Positions 6,597 through 10,681 of a DNA stretch of 10,681 nt are shown piece after piece (within the stretch, counting starts at the first letter, position 1; each line of letters starts with the position of its first letter). The notes under the pieces were generated by a model, which worked only from the letters and a program-made list of their open reading frames with translations, had not been told where the DNA came from and searched no databases. A program made the translations under genes and the position numbers. Source of the stretch: Oscillospiraceae bacterium (lineage in GTDB: Bacteria > Bacillota > Clostridia > Oscillospirales > Ruminococcaceae); assembly GCA_031285945.1 (NCBI GenBank), contig JAITVF010000060.1, forward strand, positions 1 to 10,681, in the 5' to 3' direction.

Positions 6597-6757
6597 GGGC
6601 TTGTTTGATAAATGTTAGCGCTCGTGTTTTTGCCTAAAATTTTGAATGATTTTGTGTGAGTAAGACTCAGCTTGGCTGACACCCGGCAAGGGCGACGGGC
6701 TTAAACGACGCAAAACTTGGCAAAATGACTAACGTGGGTTATTTATAAGGCAAGCCC
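6597..6757. repeat. 161-bp imperfect inverted-repeat element (MITE-like or structured dispersed repeat)
   Basis: The ends mirror each other: GGGCTTG at 6597-6603 and CAAGCCC at 6751-6757. Further matched blocks follow inward: ATAAAT/ATTTAT, GTTAG (6614-6618)/CTAAC (6729-6733), and TTTTGCC (6628-6634)/GGCAAAA (6719-6725). About 50 bp of each arm pairs imperfectly. The centre (about 6655-6705) holds short hairpins such as GAGT-AAG-ACTC. No open reading frame or transposase is present, and no clear target-site duplication was found (left flank TTA, right flank TGG). It occupies much of the 442-bp gap between divergent uvrA and the lipoprotein gene; the rest holds the promoters listed separately. 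Confidence 0.75.
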
Positions 6758-6790
6758 TGGCATAAGTTTTCTCAAACAGGCGCGCGATGG

Positions 6791-6819
6791 TTGCAACTGA
6801 TCAAAAAATGTATTAGAAT
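6791..6819 (+). promoter_or_regulatory. Promoter of the lipoprotein gene
   Basis: TTGCAA (6791-6796), a 17-bp spacer and TAGAAT (6814-6819). The start site is expected near 6826, giving a leader of about 60 nt. An AAAGGA ribosome binding site lies 8 nt before the ATG at 6889. Confidence 0.65.
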
Positions 6820-6888
6820 AACATACGCGTGATGCTTCTTTACAAAACGGCGGAGCCGATGCGCAATAAAGCCTGAAAGGAAACAGAT

Positions 6889-7575
6889 ATGAAACGTATT
6901 ATAGCGCTCCTCGCCCTTATTTGCTGCCTTGCCGCCGCCATCTTTGGCTGCTCTTCCCCCGCCCCCGAGTCTTCCTCCGAGCCTGCCGAGTCTCTCCAGG
7001 GCGCCGCCCCCGGAGTGTACGGACCCCTCTCCGAAAAGGTTATCACCGCCATGGCCGACGGAGATTACAGTATGACGGTCGCCATAACGACCGAGGTCGG
7101 GGCGGAGGGGCAGGAGCCGCAGCAGCTTGTCACCGAGGCTAAAACGGTTCAGCAGGGCGAAAACTACGCGGTTCAAATGCCGGACGCGGGAATGCGTATC
7201 GTCGTGAAGGACAGCGTTTCGCTTGTTGTTTTCGACAATCAGAAAATCTACATGGATCTTTCCCTCTCGGGGCTCGATCCCGACTCCTTTGAAATTCCCG
7301 ATATAGCCTCTGTAATAAGCTATATGGGCGAGGGAACGGGAACCGTTATGGGGCGCGAGCTCCCCTACGAGGAGTATGGCGCCGAGGGCGGAACCAGCCG
7401 ATACTACTTTGACGGCGAAAGCCTCGCCTTTATAACAACCTCGGCCGAGGGGATGGAGATCGTAATGGAAGTAAAGGAATTCTTAGAAACCGCCGACACA
7501 GCCCTATTTGATATTCCGGAGGATTTCACCCAGATCAAAAGCCTCGACGAGCTCAACAGCCTTTCGGCGGCGTAA
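6889..7575 (+). CDS. Putative lipoprotein of unknown function
   Basis: 228 aa. The N-terminus is a type II (lipoprotein) signal peptide: MKR, a hydrophobic core (IIALLALICCLAAA) and a lipobox ending IFGC, with C21 as the lipidated residue. A low-complexity Ser/Pro/Glu linker (about 22-40) follows. The remaining roughly 185 residues alternate short beta-like stretches with acidic turns and contain no Cys or obvious catalytic motif. The pattern recalls LolA/LprG-type lipid-binding or similar beta-sandwich lipoproteins, but this is only a resemblance. The protein is very acidic and probably sits on the outer face of the membrane. It has its own promoter and a strong terminator, so it is a single-gene unit unrelated in transcription to the zinc operon behind it. 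The start is supported by the ribosome binding site and signal peptide. Confidence 0.88.
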   Translation: MKRIIALLALICCLAAAIFGCSSPAPESSSEPAESLQGAAPGVYGPLSEKVITAMADGDYSMTVAITTEVGAEGQEPQQLVTEAKTVQQGENYAVQMPDAGMRIVVKDSVSLVVFDNQKIYMDLSLSGLDPDSFEIPDIASVISYMGEGTGTVMGRELPYEEYGAEGGTSRYYFDGESLAFITTSAEGMEIVMEVKEFLETADTALFDIPEDFTQIKSLDELNSLSAA

Positions 7576-7591
7576 TACTACGCCCATAAAC

Positions 7592-7628
7592 AAAACCCGC
7601 AAAGCGTTTCTTGGCTTTGCGGGTTTTT
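7592..7628 (+). terminator. Intrinsic terminator of the lipoprotein gene
   Basis: The stem AAAACCCGCAAAG (7592-7604) pairs with CTTTGCGGGTTTT (7615-7627) around a 10-nt loop and runs into a T-tract. The A-rich left arm means it may also terminate transcripts from the other strand. It insulates the zinc operon from the lipoprotein gene. Confidence 0.95.
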
Positions 7629-7671
7629 ACGCGCTATATTTGCCCCACAGCATTTGGAACGCGTTTCCATA

Positions 7672-7700
7672 TTGACTTTTGAGGTAAAATCTTCTAAAAT
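7672..7700 (+). promoter_or_regulatory. Promoter of the zur-znu operon
   Basis: TTGACT (7672-7677), a 17-bp spacer and TAAAAT (7695-7700). The start site is expected near 7707, immediately before the 29-bp palindrome. No promoter of similar quality is seen inside the operon. Confidence 0.8.
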
Positions 7701-7712
7701 ATAAAAATGCGA

Positions 7713-7741
7713 TCTAATATGAAAACATGTTTCATATTAGA
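7713..7741 (+). promoter_or_regulatory. 29-bp palindrome, probable Zur operator
   Basis: Perfect 12-bp arms (7713-7724 and 7730-7741) flank a 5-bp centre, ACATG. The inner 15 bp (TGAAAACATGTTTCA) have the 7-1-7 layout of Fur-family boxes and resemble the actinobacterial Zur core TGAAAA-N3-TTTTCA. It lies just after the predicted start site and upstream of a Fur-family gene in a zinc operon, so autoregulation by Zur is the simplest reading. A role as an mRNA hairpin cannot be excluded. Confidence 0.7.
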
Positions 7742-7774
7742 AGATAGGCTTAACTCCGGTTGGGGGCGTATATT

Positions 7775-8218
7775 ATGAAACGGGCGGGGAGCTACAACAC
7801 AAAACAGCGCGAGGCCGTTTTGCGCCATATGATTTCGAGCGGAGGCGCGCACCTTACCGCGGCGCAGATATCGGAGCGCCTTAACGCCGGGGGAGAGCCC
7901 GTAGGCCGCACCACCGTATACCGCTGCCTGGATCGGCTGGCGGAGGAGGGCCGGGTGCGCAGGTTTGTTACCGACGGCGTATCGGCCGCCTGCTACCAGT
8001 ATGTGGAAGCAAGGGAAGACTGCCACGGCCATTTGCATCTTAAATGTGAAGCCTGCGGGAATCTCCAGCACCTTGAATGCGGGGCCCTAGACGAAATTTA
8101 CCGCCACTTTTACGAGGAGCACGCCTTTGAGTTAAACGTTCTTAAAACCGTGCTCTACGGAAAATGCGGGCGCTGCGCCAAGAAAGAGAATCTGAATATA
8201 GGCGGTGACCGGATATGA
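7775..8218 (+). CDS. zur: Fur-family zinc uptake regulator (Zur)
   Basis: 147 aa from the ATG at 7775, the usual Fur length. The N-terminal winged helix (about 8-78) includes the recognition-helix stretch GRTTVYRCLDRLAEEG (44-59). The C-terminal dimerisation/metal domain has the HxHxH cluster H84/H86/H88 and the two CxxC pairs C91/C94 and C131/C134, which hold structural zinc. Context identifies zinc as the ligand: it heads a znuACB operon and its stop overlaps the znuA start (ATGA at 8215-8218). The ATG at 7775 was chosen over the in-frame TTG at 7760 because GGGGG lies 8 nt upstream of it and the TTG has no ribosome binding site. It should repress the operon when zinc is plentiful, acting at the palindrome 7713-7741. 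Fur or PerR activity is less likely given the neighbours. Confidence 0.9.
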   Translation: MKRAGSYNTKQREAVLRHMISSGGAHLTAAQISERLNAGGEPVGRTTVYRCLDRLAEEGRVRRFVTDGVSAACYQYVEAREDCHGHLHLKCEACGNLQHLECGALDEIYRHFYEEHAFELNVLKTVLYGKCGRCAKKENLNIGGDRI

Positions 8219-9189
8219 AAAGAGCGTTTGCGGTCGCGGCGGCCTTAGCGGCTAGTGCCGCCCTGCTCCTTTCGGGCTGCGGGCAGCCTATTCGCGCTGA
8301 GACGGCGGGCGGCAGGCTTAGCGTGGTTTGCACCGTCTTCCCCCATTACGACTGGACGCGGCAGCTTTTGGGAAAGAGGATCGATGAGCTTGACCTCACT
8401 CTGCTTGTCGGCAACGGCACCGATCTACACAGCTTTCAGCCCTCCGTCGCCGATATTGTTAAGATATCCTCCTGCGATCTCTTCATACATGTGGGAGGCG
8501 AATCGGACGCCTGGGTCGCGGACGCCCTCAGTGAAGCCGCCAACCCCGATATGAGGATTCTTAACCTGATGGAAGCCCTGGGCGAAGGCTTAAAGCCCGA
8601 GGCGGTCGTTGAGGGAGTGGCGGCCGAGGAGGAGAGCCGCGAGGGCGAAGAGGCTTACGACGAGCATATATGGCTTTCCTTTAAAAACGCCGAGGTCCTC
8701 TCCTCGGCCATAGCGGGGGAGCTTTCGGCGCTCGACCCCAAAAACGGCAACGAATATGCCGATAACCTTTCAAGCTATATCGAAAAGCTGCGGGCGGCCG
8801 ATTCCCTCTACCGCGAAGCCGTGAGCGCCTCTTCCTCCAAAACGCTGCTCTTTGGCGACCGTTTTCCCTTTCGCTACCTGACAGACGATTACGGACTCAG
8901 CTACTACGCCGCCTTTCCCGGCTGCTCGGCCGAAACCGAGGCCAGCTTTGAGACGGTCGCCTTTCTCGCCGATAAGCTGGACGAGCTTGGCCTTTCCGGC
9001 GTTGTGGTCACCGACAGCGCGGATCTGTCTGTAGCTCAGACGATTATTGCCAATACTAAAGCAAAGGATCAGGATATTTTTGTTCTCGACGCCATACAGT
9101 CGGTGACGCCTCAGGAGATTGAGGAAGGCGTGACCTGGCTTTCCATAATGGAAAATAATCTTGCGGCGCTCAAGGAAGCGCTGGCATAA
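8215..9189 (+). CDS. znuA: Zinc ABC transporter substrate-binding lipoprotein (ZnuA/AdcA type)
   Basis: 324 aa, a cluster A-I metal-binding lipoprotein that captures Zn2+ outside the membrane and delivers it to ZnuBC. The signal peptide ends in lipobox LLSGC with C22 lipidated. Likely metal ligands are H44 (VFPHYDW), H72 (DLHSFQPS), H151 (DEHIWLS) and an acidic residue in the C-terminal lobe. Where classical ZnuA has a His in an HxAFxYF motif, this protein has FGDRFPFRYL with D215. The flexible loop before H151 is Glu-rich (about 136-150) rather than His-rich. The family's YGL motif follows (226-228). The start overlaps the zur stop by 4 bp (ATGA), suggesting translational coupling. Manganese is possible as the metal, but the Zur neighbour favours zinc. 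Confidence 0.92.
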   Translation: MKRAFAVAAALAASAALLLSGCGQPIRAETAGGRLSVVCTVFPHYDWTRQLLGKRIDELDLTLLVGNGTDLHSFQPSVADIVKISSCDLFIHVGGESDAWVADALSEAANPDMRILNLMEALGEGLKPEAVVEGVAAEEESREGEEAYDEHIWLSFKNAEVLSSAIAGELSALDPKNGNEYADNLSSYIEKLRAADSLYREAVSASSSKTLLFGDRFPFRYLTDDYGLSYYAAFPGCSAETEASFETVAFLADKLDELGLSGVVVTDSADLSVAQTIIANTKAKDQDIFVLDAIQSVTPQEIEEGVTWLSIMENNLAALKEALA

Positions 9190-9210
9190 TAATCGAAATA
9201 GCAATTTATC

Positions 9211-9275
9211 CTACTCCGCGATTAAAATCGTTTTAAGACTTGCGAGGATTTTTTTGGCCCTGCAAGGCGGAGTAG
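9211..9275. repeat. Inverted-repeat element in the znuA-znuC gap
   Basis: Perfect 9-bp arms CTACTCCGC (9211-9219) and GCGGAGTAG (9267-9275) enclose a 47-bp centre. A nested stem is CTTGC/GCAAG, extended by GG/CC with one mismatch, around a T-rich loop (about 9239-9266). The centre also holds ATTAAAATCGTTTTAA-like symmetry (9221-9236). It lies in the only sizeable gap of the operon, 20 bp before the znuC ribosome binding site. It may be a small dispersed repeat or an mRNA-processing/stabilising structure. Confidence 0.65.
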
Positions 9276-9294
9276 TATTAAGAGGAGGATCTTT

Positions 9295-10008
9295 ATGCCG
9301 CTGCTTTCCTGCGCGGGGCTGTGCCTCGGCTACGAGGGCTCTACCGTGGTTTCCGGCCTGAGCTTCGAGGTCGGCGCAGGGGATTATCTGTGCGTGGTCG
9401 GCGAAAACGGCTCGGGCAAGAGCACTCTTATGAAAACATTGCTGGGGCTTAACGCCCCGCTGTCGGGCCGGATAGATATGGGCGACGGGCTCAAGGCCCG
9501 CGAAATCGGCTACCTGCCCCAGCAAAGCGCCGCACAAAAGGATTTTCCCGCGTCGGTGACCGAGGTTGTCCTCTCGGGCTGCCTCAACCGGCGAGGCCTT
9601 CGCCCATTTTACAGCCGTGACGAAAAGCGGGCGGCCAGGAATAATCTTGAAAGGCTCGGTATAGCCTCCCTGGCCGGCCGCTGCTATAGGGAGCTTTCGG
9701 GGGGGCAGCAGCAAAGGGTGCTTCTGGCGAGGGCCCTTTGCTCGGCGGGAAGGATACTCCTTCTCGACGAGCCTGCGGCGGGGCTCGACCCCGCCGCGTC
9801 CTACGATATGTATGCTCTTATAAAAGGCCTGAACGAAGATGGGGTCAGCGTCGTCATGATTTCCCACGACATTGCGGCGGCGGTTAAATACGCCTCCCTA
9901 ATCCTGCATATAGGAATCGGCGCTTCACTGTTCTTTGGAAAAACCTCTGATTATCTCGCAAGCGGAGCCTTGAAAAGCTTCTCCAGACCGGAAGGGGGAC
10001 CGCGCTGA
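9295..10008 (+). CDS. znuC: Zinc ABC transporter ATP-binding protein (ZnuC)
   Basis: 237 aa, a single ABC ATPase cassette that powers zinc import with ZnuB on the cytoplasmic face. All motifs are present: Walker A GENGSGKST (36-44), Q-loop at Q76/Q77 (YLPQQ), signature LSGGQQQR (134-141), Walker B ILLLDEP (154-160) with D-loop GLD (163-165), and switch histidine H191 (ISHD). The ATG at 9295 follows an AGGAGG ribosome binding site at the usual distance, the strongest in the window, consistent with independent initiation after the 105-bp gap behind znuA. The stop overlaps the znuB start (TGATG, 10006-10010). Family assignment to metal-type importers rests on neighbours and on the ZnuC/MntB-like sequence; ATPases alone do not reveal the substrate. 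Confidence 0.95.
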   Translation: MPLLSCAGLCLGYEGSTVVSGLSFEVGAGDYLCVVGENGSGKSTLMKTLLGLNAPLSGRIDMGDGLKAREIGYLPQQSAAQKDFPASVTEVVLSGCLNRRGLRPFYSRDEKRAARNNLERLGIASLAGRCYRELSGGQQQRVLLARALCSAGRILLLDEPAAGLDPAASYDMYALIKGLNEDGVSVVMISHDIAAAVKYASLILHIGIGASLFFGKTSDYLASGALKSFSRPEGGPR

Positions 10009-10681
10009 TGGCGGCGATTGCAACTCTTGCGGAATATCTTAAGTACCCCTTTGTGGTTTACGCGCTGGTCGTGGGGGTTCTCATAGCGCTATGCTCGTCG
10101 TTGCTGGGGGTTACCCTCGTGCTGCGCAGGTTTTCATTTATAGGGGACGGGCTTTCCCACGTGGCCTTTGGGGCTATGGCAATCGCGACCGCTTTAAAGC
10201 TTGCCAACGATTTTCTGCTAGTCCTTCCCGTAACCGTTATCTGCGCGGTTCTTATACTGCGGGCGGGGCAGAGCGCAAAAATCAGGGGCGACGCCGCCAT
10301 AGCCCTGATTTCGGTCGGTACCCTTGGGATCGGCTATCTTATAATGAATCTTTTCCCATCTTCTGAAAATCTTTCGGGAGACGTATGCGCCACGCTTTTC
10401 GGCTCGACCTCCATACTCACCCTGACTCTTACCGAGGTCGTTTTCTGCGCGGTTCTTTCGGCGATTGTCATAGCGGTCTTTATCCTGTTCTATCACAATA
10501 TATTCGCTATAACCTTCGATAGCGACTTTGCCTCCGCCACCGGCAACAAAACAAAGCTTTACAATCTGATTCTCTCGGTGATTATCGCGGTAATAATCGT
10601 GCTTGCCATGAACCTGGTAGGCTCGCTTTTAATATCCGCTCTGGTTATTTTTCCGGCCCTTTCGGCCATGCGGGTATTTAA
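10008..10681 (+). CDS. znuB: Zinc ABC transporter permease (ZnuB, ABC-3 family), C-terminus outside the window
   Basis: Partial: 224 codons from the ATG at 10008, running off the window end; ABC-3 permeases are usually 260-290 aa. It forms the membrane channel for zinc import as a dimer with ZnuC. Visible features are a first helix (about 14-36), the family block RRFSFIGDGLSHVAFGAMA (about 40-58), four to five further hydrophobic segments, and the conserved NLVGSLLISALVIFPALSAM segment (about 202-221) near the break. The start codon overlaps the znuC stop (TGATG), and the GAAGGGGGA upstream can serve as ribosome binding site, so the two subunits are probably translationally coupled. A manganese or iron permease would look similar; zur and znuA favour zinc. 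Confidence 0.95.
   Translation, partial: MAAIATLAEYLKYPFVVYALVVGVLIALCSSLLGVTLVLRRFSFIGDGLSHVAFGAMAIATALKLANDFLLVLPVTVICAVLILRAGQSAKIRGDAAIALISVGTLGIGYLIMNLFPSSENLSGDVCATLFGSTSILTLTLTEVVFCAVLSAIVIAVFILFYHNIFAITFDSDFASATGNKTKLYNLILSVIIAVIIVLAMNLVGSLLISALVIFPALSAMRVF

Noticed and set aside
7760..7774. Upstream TTG start for zur adding five residues
   Set aside because: It has no ribosome binding site, while the ATG at 7775 has GGGGG at a good distance.
9241..9258. Intrinsic terminator after znuA at the T-run
   Set aside because: There is no stable GC stem immediately before the T7 run; the nested stem encloses it instead.
9211..9867. A 218-codon open frame antisense to znuC
   Set aside because: It mirrors znuC in an opposite frame, lacks a promoter and ribosome binding site, and its protein is Arg/Pro/Gly-rich with no motif.

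Overview
The window looks like chromosomal DNA from an anaerobic, low-redundancy Firmicute of the class Clostridia, probably near the Oscillospirales. The grounds are a T-box leader, a clostridial-style SOS box, sigma-A promoters with near-consensus -35/-10 boxes, Gram-positive lipoproteins, and GC-rich third codon positions next to AT-rich intergenic DNA. The taxon is an inference from style, not from a marker gene.

Left part (1-3576), all on the minus strand. Reading with transcription (right to left), a small four-helix membrane protein (3142-3576) ends inside an 80-bp tandem repeat array (2901-3149). A HAD-family phosphatase follows (2209-2865). Then come a strong promoter (2190-2219) and a complete T-box riboswitch (about 1897-2183), with antiterminator, 7-nt UGGUAAC bulge and competing terminator. 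The T-box leads into a two-gene operon: an XRE-type helix-turn-helix/cupin regulator (1250-1840) and an AMP-forming acyl-CoA synthetase cut by the window edge (1-1222). The best specifier reading is AUC (Ile). This suggests the operon responds to isoleucine starvation, possibly by activating 2-methylbutyrate for reductive isoleucine synthesis. This unusual T-box target is the most interesting item here.

Centre (3615-6888). A full-length uvrA (minus strand, TTG start) is driven by two tandem sigma-A promoters. A LexA/SOS-box-like site overlaps the downstream promoter. No uvrB lies beside it. Between uvrA and the next, divergent gene is a 161-bp imperfect inverted-repeat element that resembles a MITE or a structured dispersed repeat.

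Right part (6889-10681), plus strand. A monocistronic lipoprotein of unknown function has its own promoter and a strong intrinsic terminator. It is followed by a zinc-uptake operon: zur (Fur family), znuA (substrate-binding lipoprotein), znuC (ATPase) and znuB (permease, cut by the window edge). A near-consensus promoter and a 29-bp palindrome lie upstream of zur, suggesting autoregulated zinc-responsive control of the operon. zur-znuA and znuC-znuB overlap by a few bases, while znuA and znuC are separated by a 105-bp gap carrying another inverted-repeat element.
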